Origin: Vreelandella halophila
GTDB taxonomy: Bacteria; Pseudomonadota; Gammaproteobacteria; Pseudomonadales; Oleiphilaceae
Length of the DNA stretch: 64,000 nucleotides
Direction: 5' to 3'
NCBI RefSeq assembly: GCF_009856365.1
Contig: NZ_WMEX01000001.1
Location: forward strand, 62,001 to 126,000
The first letter of the stretch is position 1. Each line of letters begins with the position of its first letter. Of the stretch, positions 16,130-25,967 are shown piece by piece. The notes below the pieces were generated by a model that saw only the letters and a program-made list of their open reading frames with translations, did no database searches and was not told the origin of the DNA. A program made the position numbers and the translations under genes.

Positions 16130-19097
16130 TGCGGATCCACTCGTCCAGGTGTTCAAACAGGTAGTTCATGTCCACCGGCTTGGTCAGGTAATCCACGAAA
16201 CCGGACTCCATGCCACGGCGGATGTCTTCCCGCATGGCGTTGGCCGAAACCGCTACCACGGGGATGGGGCGGGTGACGGGATCGTCCCGCAGTTCGCCCA
16301 GGGCGCTTTCCCCGTCCATGCCGGGCAGGTTGAGGTCCATGAAGACCAGGTCCGGCAGCTGGGAGCGGACCATGTCCAGGCCCAGTTCCGCGCTGTGCAC
16401 ACAGACCAGCTCCAGCTCAGTGTACTCCTCGAAGGCCTCCTGCATCAGGCGCTGGTTGGCCGGGTTGTCCTCAACATAGAGGATGCGTCGCCGGCCGCTC
16501 TGGTTCTCGGGCCGGGCTGCTGCTGCTGTGGCTTCCTCCGGGTCCGTCGCGTCTGTGGCCGGTGTTTCCGCAAGCGCCAGATGCACCCGGAAGTCGGAGC
16601 CCACGCCGGGTTCGCTGACACAGTCGATCCAGCCGCCCATGGCCTCGACCAGGCGGCGGGTGAGCGCGAGCCCGATGCCGGTGCCCTCGATGCTGTGATC
16701 CGCGCCGAGCCGGTCAAAGGGGTTGAACAGCTGCTCGAGTTTGCCGGTGTCGATGCCCATGCCGGTGTCCTCACAGTGCAGCACCGCCCAGTCCCCCTCA
16801 AGGGTCCAGAACAGCCGCAGCTGACCTTCGGGGCGGTTGTACTTGATAGCGTTGGAGATCAGGTTGAGCAGCACCTGCTTGAGGCGGGTGAAATCCGCAT
16901 GCACCCGCGGCCACTGGCTGGGCTGCCCGTGCAGGTGGGCTTCGATGCCGTGGGTTTCCGCCATACCGGCGATGGTGTCCAGTGCCTCCCGGGCTGTTTC
17001 GCCACTGCACAGCGCTTCCATGGAAAGCTGGATGCGCCCGGATTCCACGCGCGCCAGGTCCAGGATCTCGTTGATCAATTCCAGCAGGTGCTGGCCGCTG
17101 CGCTGGATCTGGCCCACCTGGCGCTGCTGGCGTTCGTCCAGGTGGGAACGCTGGCTGTTCTCCAGAAGCTGGGCGAAGCCGAGGATGGAGTTCAGCGGCG
17201 TGCGCAGTTCATGGCTCATGGCTGAGAGGAAGTGGCTCTTGGCCCTGCTGGCTTTCTCGGCCTGGTCACGGGCCTGTGCCAGTTCCCGGGTGAAACGGTC
17301 ACGCTCCTCGAAGTGGCGGCTCAGGTTGATCAGCAGGGCACAGGTGGCGGTGAACGGCTCCAGCCATTCCAGCACGGCGTCGTCGTAGTCGTATGCCCCG
17401 TTGGCGATCGCGAACATGCCGATGACTTCGCCGTTGTGGCGGATGGGCACGCCCATGTAACTGTACAGCGGCGGGTGGCCCTCGGGCAGCCCGGCGCCCC
17501 GCTTGTCCTGCATGGGGGCGCTGGAGATGATGGTCTCGCCGTGGGCAAAGACCTTGCCCAGCAGGCTGTCCGGGGTGCTGAGTGTCATGTCGCCGGCGCG
17601 CAGCTGCTCCATGAGTTCCCGGGATTCCGGGCTCCAGGACAGGTCCGTGATGGCATGGATCTTGAGCGCAGGTGTGTCCTGCTCGTTGGTGATCACCTCA
17701 CCGATCAGGCCGTAGTCGCTGCCGGTCAGCTCCCTGAGCGCATCCAGGAGAAAGGTCCAGAGCCGGTCGCCGGACATCAGGGCCTCGTAGTCGGTCAGCC
17801 CCCGGTGCAATACCTGAAGCAGCTGGCTCTGGCGGTCCCGTTCGCGTTCACGTTCACGCAGTGCCTCGTTCATCTGCAGGTATTCGGTCACATCGTGCGC
17901 CACGCTCACAATGCCGTGGATGGCATCATTGGCGTCGAACAGGGGCGCCTTGCTGATGCGGAAACAGCGGCCGTCGGAGTTGTTGAATGTCAGCGCCTCC
18001 GGGCGCCCCGTGGCGAGGAGCCGTTCATTGGCCGCCTCGGCCTCCTCAAGGATTTCCTGCGGGTAGAGATCGCGGGCGGTCAGGCCTTCAACCTGATTCT
18101 GGCCCAGCTCCCGTGCCAGGATCCCGCTGGCTTTATTCGCCAGCAGATAGGTCCCTTCCCGATTCTTCACATAGATCGGGTCCTGGCTCGCATCGATGAT
18201 CGAGCGCAGAAAGGCCCGCTCCCGGCGGGATTCCGCTTCGGCTTCACGGATGTCGCTGAGATCCGTGAGCACCACCATGAACTCGCTGCTGCTGTCGTCC
18301 GCCAGCGAGACCCGGTTCAGTGTGGCCTGGACCGGCACGCCGCCTCCGTTCCGGGTCAGGGCGCCGGTCTCCCGGGTGATCTGCGGCTGGTCCGCGTGAT
18401 CAAGGTGGAACTCCGGTAGGACCCGCTGCAGGGAGAGGTTCTGGAGACTGGCTCCGGTATGACCGAGCAGTGACAGGGCAAAAGGATTGGCGTCCTGGAT
18501 CAGGCCCTCACTGTTGACGCGGATGATGCCCACGGAAGCGCCGGCGATCAGGGCCCCGTAGCGGGCATTGGAGACCAGCGCCTGGTAGTGCTCCTTTTCC
18601 TGCTCCCGTCGCGCCAGCTGGAAGCGCAGCAGCTCTTCCGCCTGCTGGGCCAGGCGCGTCAGTGTCCACTGGTCGGATTCGGAAAGGCTGTGCGGGGCAA
18701 CATCCAGGATGCACAGGCTGCCCACGATGGCGTCGCCTTCAGGGCGCAGTGGAATGCCGGCGTAGAACCGGATGCCCGGCTCGCCGCGGACCAAAGGCTT
18801 GTCCCGGAAGCGGGGCTCGAGAGAGGCGTCCTCACAGATCAGGGGCGCGTTGTCGGCAATCAGCTCAGTGCAGAAGCTCTCCTCACGGGGACTGTCCGTG
18901 AGGGGATCCGCTCCCGAGCAGGATTTGACCCACTGGCGCTCGGCTCCGACCAGGGTGATCAGGGCGAGGCGTGTGCCGAAGAGGTGTCGGGCCAGTTCCG
19001 TCAGCCGGTCATAGGCCGTTTCCGGGGCCGTGCCCATCAGGCCAAGCCGGTCAATGGCGGCCAGCCGACTGTTCTCATCGGGATACGGCGTAGCCAT
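16116..19097 (-). CDS. GAF/PAS hybrid sensor histidine kinase
   Basis: A 993-residue soluble hybrid kinase. Domains in order: GAF (about 25-160), PAS (175-285), PAS (290-410), GAF (430-595), HisKA with H629 in AMSHELRTP, HATPase (about 735-845; N box NLISNAIKY, DTGMGID, GTGIGLAL) and a C-terminal receiver with D921 and K973. No transmembrane segment is seen, so it senses an internal signal through its PAS/GAF modules. The stop overlaps the start of the c-di-GMP phosphodiesterase gene, suggesting a phosphorelay that tunes c-di-GMP. The gene is divergent from the minor pilin operon, fitting control of surface behaviour; this link is inferred. Confidence 0.92.
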   Translation of the reverse strand: MATPYPDENSRLAAIDRLGLMGTAPETAYDRLTELARHLFGTRLALITLVGAERQWVKSCSGADPLTDSPREESFCTELIADNAPLICEDASLEPRFRDKPLVRGEPGIRFYAGIPLRPEGDAIVGSLCILDVAPHSLSESDQWTLTRLAQQAEELLRFQLARREQEKEHYQALVSNARYGALIAGASVGIIRVNSEGLIQDANPFALSLLGHTGASLQNLSLQRVLPEFHLDHADQPQITRETGALTRNGGGVPVQATLNRVSLADDSSSEFMVVLTDLSDIREAEAESRRERAFLRSIIDASQDPIYVKNREGTYLLANKASGILARELGQNQVEGLTARDLYPQEILEEAEAANERLLATGRPEALTFNNSDGRCFRISKAPLFDANDAIHGIVSVAHDVTEYLQMNEALRERERERDRQSQLLQVLHRGLTDYEALMSGDRLWTFLLDALRELTGSDYGLIGEVITNEQDTPALKIHAITDLSWSPESRELMEQLRAGDMTLSTPDSLLGKVFAHGETIISSAPMQDKRGAGLPEGHPPLYSYMGVPIRHNGEVIGMFAIANGAYDYDDAVLEWLEPFTATCALLINLSRHFEERDRFTRELAQARDQAEKASRAKSHFLSAMSHELRTPLNSILGFAQLLENSQRSHLDERQQRQVGQIQRSGQHLLELINEILDLARVESGRIQLSMEALCSGETAREALDTIAGMAETHGIEAHLHGQPSQWPRVHADFTRLKQVLLNLISNAIKYNRPEGQLRLFWTLEGDWAVLHCEDTGMGIDTGKLEQLFNPFDRLGADHSIEGTGIGLALTRRLVEAMGGWIDCVSEPGVGSDFRVHLALAETPATDATDPEEATAAAARPENQSGRRRILYVEDNPANQRLMQEAFEEYTELELVCVHSAELGLDMVRSQLPDLVFMDLNLPGMDGESALGELRDDPVTRPIPVVAVSANAMREDIRRGMESGFVDYLTKPVDMNYLFEHLDEWIRNDPE

Positions 19098-19276
19098 GGC
19101 TCCCCACCTCTGACGCGGATGCTGTGTTCATCATTATGGCTGTCTGTCTGCTTGCGCTGAATTTTTGTTCAATCTTTTACATTCGTGGCCGTTTCGGCCA
19201 ATTCCTCCCCTACCACACCTTGATAACGTCAGATCAGGGCAAAGTGCCACGTGATCCGTTGTTGTAAGGAGGCCGG

Positions 19277-19795
19277 GTGCAGCGGGGTCTGACATTGATC
19301 GAGCTCATAGTGACCATGGCTCTCATGGCGCTGATTCTGGGTATGGCCATTCCGGTCAGCCGCAGCATCATGGCGTCCAGCGAGCTGACGGCCACCACAA
19401 ACGCCATGGTGGGGGTACTGAACGAAGCCCGTGTCCAGGGCATACGTCGCAACCGCACCGTCTGGATCTCTCCCGGAGTGGGTGAAAACGGCACCACGGC
19501 GTGGCAGAACGGGATCCATGCCACTGTCGGCGCTCCGGAGGAGTTTCTGGAACAGACAGTGTTCCTCAGGGCGGTCAGCACCATCGATGGCCGACTGGAG
19601 GTCAGTGTTGACGGCGCCGATGCCACCCAGGACGCCTTTGGTTTCAGCCCGGAAGGGTACCTGCTCAATGCGGATCGAGTGGACTTTGTGCTGTGCAACA
19701 GCATCACGCCCTCGGACAGCCGGCGAGTGCGGATCAACCTGGGTGGCCAGATCGAGACCACGACCATCGAGCGCGGGGAGTGTGACGGGGCATGA
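19277..19795 (+). CDS. fimT: Type IV minor pilin, FimT/GspH family
   Basis: A 172-residue prepilin with a very short leader (MQRG) cut before LTLIE; the Glu at mature position 5 is present, followed by a hydrophobic helix (LIVTMALMALILGMA). The globular part matches the GspH/FimT pattern. The start is GTG, supported by a strong TAAGGAG about 6 nt upstream. First gene of the minor pilin operon; pilV overlaps its stop by 4 bp (ATGA). Minor pilins prime assembly of the type IV pilus in the inner membrane and sit at the tip. Confidence 0.92.
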   Translation: MQRGLTLIELIVTMALMALILGMAIPVSRSIMASSELTATTNAMVGVLNEARVQGIRRNRTVWISPGVGENGTTAWQNGIHATVGAPEEFLEQTVFLRAVSTIDGRLEVSVDGADATQDAFGFSPEGYLLNADRVDFVLCNSITPSDSRRVRINLGGQIETTTIERGECDGA

Positions 19796-20250
19796 GACAC
19801 CAGCGTGGCCTGACCCTTCTGGAGGTGCTGATCTCCGTTCTGCTGCTCTCGCTTGGGATCCTGGGGGTGGCCGGGCTCCAGCTGCACGCGCTGCGTTCGT
19901 CCACGGAGGCGGACCTGCGTACCCAGGCGCGACTGCACGTGCGCGACATGATTGAGCGGATCCGCATGACCCCGGAGGATCGTGAAGCGTTTGAGGTTAC
20001 CGGGAACAGCTGCGCGGCGGACAGCTTACCGGGTGGCAGCGGTTTCGTGGCGAATGAGGTCAACAACTGGTGCCGCGCCGTCGCGAACGGGCTGCCCGGC
20101 GGGCGTGGCCTGATCAGTGTGGATGGCACCGATATCCGGGTGCAGGTGAGCTGGCTGGAGCGCGCGGCCCCGGATTCCCAGGATTTCAGCCAGGATGAGC
20201 GCGAGCGTACTGAGTACGGACTGGATGCAACCGCACGGGAGAACGGCTGA
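19792..20250 (+). CDS. pilV: Type IV minor pilin PilV
   Basis: A 152-residue prepilin with leader MRHQRG cut before LTLLEVLISVLLLSLGILG, the usual PilV N-terminus, including Glu5. The ATGA overlap with fimT and the 1-bp overlap with pilW indicate one tightly coupled operon. Forms part of the tip-priming complex of the type IV pilus. Confidence 0.92.
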   Translation: MRHQRGLTLLEVLISVLLLSLGILGVAGLQLHALRSSTEADLRTQARLHVRDMIERIRMTPEDREAFEVTGNSCAADSLPGGSGFVANEVNNWCRAVANGLPGGRGLISVDGTDIRVQVSWLERAAPDSQDFSQDERERTEYGLDATARENG

Positions 20251-21350
20251 TGCCCGGGCAGGCCGGCAGCATGAAGGCGCAGGGCGGCATGACCCTGGTG
20301 GAGGTCATGATCGCCATGGTTCTGGGACTGTTGGTGCTGATGGCGATCGTCCAGATCTTTGTCGGCCAGCGCCAGACGTTCGCGCTGGCCGAGGCTACCA
20401 ACCAGGTCCAGGAAACCGGTCGGATCGCCGTGGAGTTTCTGTCCCGGGCGGGGCGTAACACTGATTACTGGGGGTGTCTCCAGGATGCCTCCGGACTGGA
20501 GAGCAACCTCAATGCGGGCAACGGCCAGTCCGTGGCTTTTGACTTCAGCCGCGGGCTCGGCGTCTACAGCGGCCCCATGGACGATATGGATGACCTCAAC
20601 CCCGTGGCGGATTCGCATGTGCTGGTTTTCCGTGGCGCGAAGGGCGGCGATTCCGCCCGGGTGGATGCGACGGCCAGCAACAGTGGCGGCCTGAGGAGTG
20701 ATTCCGGGCGCGACCTGACGCGTTACTTCAAGCCCGGGGATCTGATGGTGGTCGCAGACTGCGGGGGTGGCGAGATCTTCCAGGCGACATCCGTGCAGCA
20801 GCACCAGGTCCGCCACCAGCCGAGTGCCAATGTGACCCCGGGTAACAGAAACAACCAGCTGCAGACCGACCCGGGCGCCGGCGCCCGGATGATGGGCGTC
20901 AGCACCCAGCGTTTCTTCGTTGCTGAGCAGGGTGAGGGCCGTTACTCACTGATGATCCAGGAGATCACCGGAACCACGACCGGTGGTGGTCCGGGCGGCG
21001 GTGGTAGCACCACGGCTGAGCTCGGCCCGCCGCGCGAGGTGGTTTCCGGGGTGCGTGCCATGCGCGTACGGCTGGGCCTGGATACGGACGGTGATGACGC
21101 GGTTGATGCCTGGGAGGCGCCCCCTGCGCAGGGCGGCGATGAATCCGTTCTCGATGAGGCCATCGGGCTGCGCATCAGCCTTCTGGTGCGCTCGCCGGGC
21201 GGGGAAGTGACCGAGGAGCCGCAGTCCTTCTGCTTCCCGGCATGGCGGGACTGCACCGACAGCGGCGAAGGCCTGGTCAGTGCGCAGGACCGCCACCTCT
21301 ACCGGGTGTACTCGACGTCGATGACCATCCGCAACCGGCTGACGGAGTGA
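20250..21350 (+). CDS. pilW: Type IV minor pilin PilW
   Basis: A 366-residue prepilin. The leader ends in KAQGG before MTLVEVMIAMVLGLLVLMA, with Glu5 present. The start at 20250 is supported by GGAG about 8 nt upstream; an internal ATG at 20271 would give a shorter leader. A glycine-rich stretch near residues 245-252 interrupts the globular domain. The TGATG junction with pilV implies coupled translation. Confidence 0.92.
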   Translation: MPGQAGSMKAQGGMTLVEVMIAMVLGLLVLMAIVQIFVGQRQTFALAEATNQVQETGRIAVEFLSRAGRNTDYWGCLQDASGLESNLNAGNGQSVAFDFSRGLGVYSGPMDDMDDLNPVADSHVLVFRGAKGGDSARVDATASNSGGLRSDSGRDLTRYFKPGDLMVVADCGGGEIFQATSVQQHQVRHQPSANVTPGNRNNQLQTDPGAGARMMGVSTQRFFVAEQGEGRYSLMIQEITGTTTGGGPGGGGSTTAELGPPREVVSGVRAMRVRLGLDTDGDDAVDAWEAPPAQGGDESVLDEAIGLRISLLVRSPGGEVTEEPQSFCFPAWRDCTDSGEGLVSAQDRHLYRVYSTSMTIRNRLTE

Positions 21351-21353
21351 GGT

Positions 21354-21911
21354 ATGCAGGCGAGCAGCGGAATGCAGCAACAGCAGGGCGCCACACTGAT
21401 CATGACCCTGCTGGTGTTGCTGGTGGTGTCGCTGCTGGCGATCAGCAGTGCCGAAAGGGCCACCCTGCAGGATCGTATGGTGGGCAGCCAGCGGGATGCG
21501 GATATCGCTTTTGAGATGGCCGAGGAGGCCCTCAATGAGGCGGAAACCCTGCTCGAGACCGGCCAGGTGACGCCCGCGGATTTCAGCGCCCAGGGCCCCT
21601 TCTACAGCCAGGGTGAGGCCCCGGACCCCTTCGAGCATGCCACCTGGGAACCCGGCGGCGGCAGCCGCGAGGCCACGGCAACCCATAACCGCTGGGTGCA
21701 GGAGTACAGCGACGCCACCATTCCCCGGTTCATCATCGAACGCATCGGGCGGATCGGCGACGGCGGCGAGGGCAGCGTTATGGTCGGTGGCCGACAGCAG
21801 CTGGCCGCCGGCGGGCAGATGGAAGGCTATCGGATCATCGTGCGCTCACGGGGTGCCACGGGACACAGTGACCGGATCCTTGAAGGCTATTTCGCGGCGG
21901 ATCTGAGGTGA
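21354..21911 (+). CDS. pilX: Type IV minor pilin PilX
   Basis: A 185-residue prepilin with leader ending in QQQQG before ATLIMTLLVLLVVSLLAIS. The mature N-terminus lacks the usual Glu5 (Met instead), which is common for PilX, and the segment ERATLQDRMVGSQRDADIAFEMAEEAL is typical of the family. It starts 3 nt after pilW. PilX works with PilY1 at the pilus tip. Confidence 0.9.
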   Translation: MQASSGMQQQQGATLIMTLLVLLVVSLLAISSAERATLQDRMVGSQRDADIAFEMAEEALNEAETLLETGQVTPADFSAQGPFYSQGEAPDPFEHATWEPGGGSREATATHNRWVQEYSDATIPRFIIERIGRIGDGGEGSVMVGGRQQLAAGGQMEGYRIIVRSRGATGHSDRILEGYFAADLR

Positions 21912-21959
21912 GCCGGTGGCATCGAACACAAGAAGAACAATGGGCAGGAGCAGGCAATC

Positions 21960-24900
21960 ATGGCGGTAACCGCAGTACGGGACAGGATCCTGACGTATCT
22001 GCTCGGAGTCAGTCTGCTGGTTCCGGTGGTGGCAGCGGGGGCGGAAAACAGTGGCTTTGCCCAGTCACCGCTGTTCCTGAATGAGCCGGCGGCGGACAGC
22101 ATGGCGTTTGTGCTGGACGATTCCGCCAGCGCGGATTTTGAGCTGCAGGTTCCCGGCACCCGGCAGGGGGCCCTGGAGAGGGATGGCTTCAGCCGCTGGC
22201 TGGGGGAGCTTCTGGACGGCAGCGATGTGAATCTGTTCGAGTCGATCGCCCAGCCGCTGCTCCGCGATATCCGCTATGGGTACCTGTTCGAGCCGGGCCT
22301 GGCCGACACCTACGACGGCCGCCGCATCAATCCGGAATACCACGTCGTGCCCCCACTGGCGAAGTTCGGGTTCCTGCGCTCCGCAGCCTGGAACCCCCAG
22401 TTCTACAACCCCGGGGTGGATTACGAGCCCTGGCCCTACCCGGTTCCGGACGGAATGCACACAATGCCTCCGGCCAGCACCAGCGACCCGAAGCTGGACC
22501 CGCTGTATGGGCAGCGGATGAGCGAGATGCGCTCGGACAGCGGTTTCGCCAACTGGCTCAGGGATGGCGCTGATTTCCTCAGTGATGTGGAGTGCTTCCT
22601 GACCTCCTGGTTCACCGACTGTGAGGCGAACCGGCCCATGCTCGATGTGCAGTACCGGCCCTTCACGGTATCCGGTGAGCTGCGTGATGCGGTCAAGGGC
22701 GTACTGGACTCGGCGGGCACCTCGATCAAGGAGAGCACGCTGGGCCTCAGTCCCGGCTCGACATTCCTTGACCGGAGCGCCTGTGCGATTGATGAATTCC
22801 GCAATGACTTCGGCACCGTTGTGGGCGAAGAGACCCTGTTCAACCAGAACAGCGTCTGTATGCCGCATGTGCAGGCGAGTTACTACGTGCCCCAGAAGAC
22901 CGGCTCCTACCGCTGGGAGGGCGACCTTTTCGGTGTTCTCGGAGAAGGGGAGTGCGGCAGCCGGCAAAGTGATGACTTTGTTGAGTTCATCGAGAACTTT
23001 GACCAGGAGGCACTGCGGTTCGAGGACGCGCAGGGTAACCAGTTCCCCGGAGCCCTGGCTCCTGACGGCACCTGCCTGCGGCGGGTGAACCTGAGCGATC
23101 CGGATGCCGTCCGGGACCTTGTGCAGGAACGCTACGGCCGCACCTACGAGGAAGAACTCCAGAACTTCGCCAACTGGTTCACCTACCACCGGCGCCGCCA
23201 CCAGTCCCTGAGGGCGGCACTGGGGGAGACAGCGGTGCGGGTGGATAACCTGCGTGGGATGCCGGTGCTCACCAACAGCGCCTCCGGGGACCTGCCCCTT
23301 TACGACCTGCAGGACCGTTCCGGGAACGGCGGGCTGGACCGGTTCCTGGCGCAGATCTACACGGGTTATAACGGCGCTACGGATGAGCGGACAGCGCCCC
23401 TGCGCAGCACCCTCAATCACGTCGGGGAGCAGTTTGAGCGCAGCGACGACAATGCCCCTGTGACCGCCTCCTGCCAGCAGAACATCGCGGGCCTGTATTC
23501 GGACGGCTACAGCACCGATGGCACAGTCAGTGCCGTGGGCAATGCCGATGGCGGCGCTGGTGGGCCCTTTTCCGACGGGGCCAGGGGAACCCTGGCCGAC
23601 GTTGCCTGGAACTATTACGACGAGCTTGAGGTCCCCGGCCTGGAAAACGGCAATGTGCCGGTTCCGGATGCCTGCAGTGAGCGTAACCCAGCGGGCTGGC
23701 TGGACTGCAACCGCGACCTCCACCTCAACACCTTCGGGGTGACCACCGGCCACCAGGGCGCCAATGTCTGGGGCTGGCCGATGCCCGGCACGGACGATGG
23801 CTATGAGCGGCGCAGGGATGCGCACCAACAGCCACCCCAGTGGTGGCCGGTCTCCACGGATCGCCCGGGAGATAACCCCGGCAGCGCCGCCCAGCGGGAT
23901 GATCTCTATCACGCTGCGACCAATGGTTTCGGGGAACTGTTCAGTGCGGATGATGCCGTGAACGCAGCCTCTTCGCTCAACAATGCCCTCAACCGCCCCA
24001 GCACCCTCAACGCCTGGGAGTCCGCCGCAACGCCCGAGGCGGTTGAGATCTCGCAGCGCGAAGGGCTGGTCTACAGCGCCTCCTTCAATCCCCGTGACTG
24101 GGAAGGTCGACTGACCGCCCGGCGCGCGGATCTCACCGCGACGGACAGTGACGACCCGCAGGACCAGGTCCTGGGGGAGGTCCTGTGGGATGCGGGCACG
24201 GTCCTGGATGAGCGCAATCTCCAGAGCAACCCGCGTACCATCCTCACGGCCGGTGCCGACGGGGAACCCGTGGCGTTTGAGCCGGACAACCTTGATCAGC
24301 TGCCCGATGAGGCCCGGGCCGATCTGAGCGCTGGCGGCGACCGTGCCACCGCCGAGGATCGCATTGCGTACCTGGCGGGCCGGCGCAACCTTGAGGGGGA
24401 ACGGTTCCGCGAGCGCGGCGGCCGTCTGGGCGATATTGTCCACTCGAATCCGGTCCATGTGGGGCGGCCCGCCATGGGGTGGCCGGACGAGGCCCCCTAC
24501 GGCACGGAAGATGACCGCTACTCGGATTACCTGGCCGCCCAGAGGGACCGGGAGCGCACCATCTACGCGGGTGCCAATGACGGCATGCTGCACGCCTTTG
24601 ACGGCACCCCGGATGACTCCGGCGGTGGCGAGCGCTTTGCCTATATCCCGTCCTTCGCCTTTGATGACGCGGAAAGCCGCGGCTTCAGCTACCTCACGTC
24701 ACCGCAATACCAGCACCGCTACAGCGTGGATCTGGCGCCGGCGGTCTCCGATGCCCACATCCAGACGGATCCGGATGCCGGCCCTGAATGGCACTCGGTG
24801 CTGGTGGGCGGCATGCGCACCGGTGGCCGGGGCCTGTTCGCACTGGATGTCACGGATCCCGATGTGGCCAGCTCCGACTCGCCCGAGGACCTGCTCCTGT

Positions 24901-25964
24901 GGGAGTTCCAGCATCAGGACCTGGGGACCCTGAACAAGCCCGTGAACATCGTGCTCATGCCCTGGGATGACGGCCACGAGTGGGTGGCCGTGTTCGGCAA
25001 CGGCTACAACGCGCCCAGTGGCCGTTCCGGCGTCTTCATGCTGCGGCTGGAGGGCGGCCTGGACGGCGAATGGAGCCGGGGCACGGATTACCGCTTCATC
25101 GAGACCGGCGGCGATGGGCTGCCGGGCGTGACCTCGGACGTGACGCCAGTGGATACCGATCGCGACCGGGTTCCGGACCGGCTCTATGCCAGCGACCGCG
25201 AGGGCCGTATCTGGGTCCTGGTGGAGAACAGTGGCAGCTGGGTCGCGAAAGACGAGCCCCTGTTCCGCACTCCGGGAGGCCAGCCGATCACCACCGGCGT
25301 GACGGTGACCGGCAACCGCTTTGTGCCGGACGAGGACAGCAATGCCCCGAACCTGCTGGTGTTCTTCGGCACCGGCCAGTACCTGAGCACCGGTGACCTG
25401 AGCGACACCACCACCCAGTCCTTCTACGGGGTCTGGGACCATGGCGGGACAGGGATCAACGCGGATCAGCTGCAGGTGCAGGATCTGACCGAATCCGTGG
25501 CCGGGCAGACCCGCACCCGCAGCCTCAGCGGCGATGAAGTGGCCTGGGGCCGGAATCCCACGGATGACCACGGCTGGTACTTTGATTTCGATACCCGCAT
25601 CGGTGAACGGGTGGTGGAGCGGCCAAGGCTGCGCAACGGTCAGCTGCGGTTCAATACCACCATACCGGAGACGGATCCCTGTTCCGCCGGTGGCAGCAGC
25701 TTCCGCATGTTCGTGGACCTGGACGGCTCCAACCCGGACGAGCCGAACGTGGACGATGACAATGACGGGGAGCTGGAGGATGAGCCCAGCGCGGGTACCG
25801 AGCATGATGACGGCCTGCTCAGCGGTGGCAGTGGCCTGCTGGACGTGCAGGTGGACAATGCCACGGATGAGGAAAAGGATGAGGAGACCCGGATCACCCG
25901 GACCAGCGAACCCGCCATCCGGCGTGGCCGGCTGGGCTGGCAGGAGCTGGTGCGCCCGCGCTGA
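21960..25964 (+). CDS. pilY1: Type IV pilus tip adhesin PilY1
   Basis: A 1334-residue secreted protein. A signal peptide (about 1-28) leads into a variable N-terminal half. The C-terminal half (about 830-1260) is the PilC/PilY1 beta-propeller, with repeated blocks such as YAGANDGMLHAFDG and WVAVFGNGYNAPSG. A calcium-binding loop is visible as DTDRDRVPDRLYASD (about 1064-1078), which in Pseudomonas PilY1 controls extension and retraction. Another acidic Asp-rich run lies near 1260-1285. No clear von Willebrand A domain was recognised in the N-terminal half. It ends the minor pilin operon; no pilE follows. It acts at the pilus tip and outer membrane in adhesion and surface sensing. Confidence 0.92.
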   Translation: MAVTAVRDRILTYLLGVSLLVPVVAAGAENSGFAQSPLFLNEPAADSMAFVLDDSASADFELQVPGTRQGALERDGFSRWLGELLDGSDVNLFESIAQPLLRDIRYGYLFEPGLADTYDGRRINPEYHVVPPLAKFGFLRSAAWNPQFYNPGVDYEPWPYPVPDGMHTMPPASTSDPKLDPLYGQRMSEMRSDSGFANWLRDGADFLSDVECFLTSWFTDCEANRPMLDVQYRPFTVSGELRDAVKGVLDSAGTSIKESTLGLSPGSTFLDRSACAIDEFRNDFGTVVGEETLFNQNSVCMPHVQASYYVPQKTGSYRWEGDLFGVLGEGECGSRQSDDFVEFIENFDQEALRFEDAQGNQFPGALAPDGTCLRRVNLSDPDAVRDLVQERYGRTYEEELQNFANWFTYHRRRHQSLRAALGETAVRVDNLRGMPVLTNSASGDLPLYDLQDRSGNGGLDRFLAQIYTGYNGATDERTAPLRSTLNHVGEQFERSDDNAPVTASCQQNIAGLYSDGYSTDGTVSAVGNADGGAGGPFSDGARGTLADVAWNYYDELEVPGLENGNVPVPDACSERNPAGWLDCNRDLHLNTFGVTTGHQGANVWGWPMPGTDDGYERRRDAHQQPPQWWPVSTDRPGDNPGSAAQRDDLYHAATNGFGELFSADDAVNAASSLNNALNRPSTLNAWESAATPEAVEISQREGLVYSASFNPRDWEGRLTARRADLTATDSDDPQDQVLGEVLWDAGTVLDERNLQSNPRTILTAGADGEPVAFEPDNLDQLPDEARADLSAGGDRATAEDRIAYLAGRRNLEGERFRERGGRLGDIVHSNPVHVGRPAMGWPDEAPYGTEDDRYSDYLAAQRDRERTIYAGANDGMLHAFDGTPDDSGGGERFAYIPSFAFDDAESRGFSYLTSPQYQHRYSVDLAPAVSDAHIQTDPDAGPEWHSVLVGGMRTGGRGLFALDVTDPDVASSDSPEDLLLWEFQHQDLGTLNKPVNIVLMPWDDGHEWVAVFGNGYNAPSGRSGVFMLRLEGGLDGEWSRGTDYRFIETGGDGLPGVTSDVTPVDTDRDRVPDRLYASDREGRIWVLVENSGSWVAKDEPLFRTPGGQPITTGVTVTGNRFVPDEDSNAPNLLVFFGTGQYLSTGDLSDTTTQSFYGVWDHGGTGINADQLQVQDLTESVAGQTRTRSLSGDEVAWGRNPTDDHGWYFDFDTRIGERVVERPRLRNGQLRFNTTIPETDPCSAGGSSFRMFVDLDGSNPDEPNVDDDNDGELEDEPSAGTEHDDGLLSGGSGLLDVQVDNATDEEKDEETRITRTSEPAIRRGRLGWQELVRPR

Positions 25965-25967
25965 GCC

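Noticed and set aside
22065-24593. Long open frame on the - strand opposite pilY1
   Set aside because: Antisense to PilY1, with no domain and low-complexity composition.
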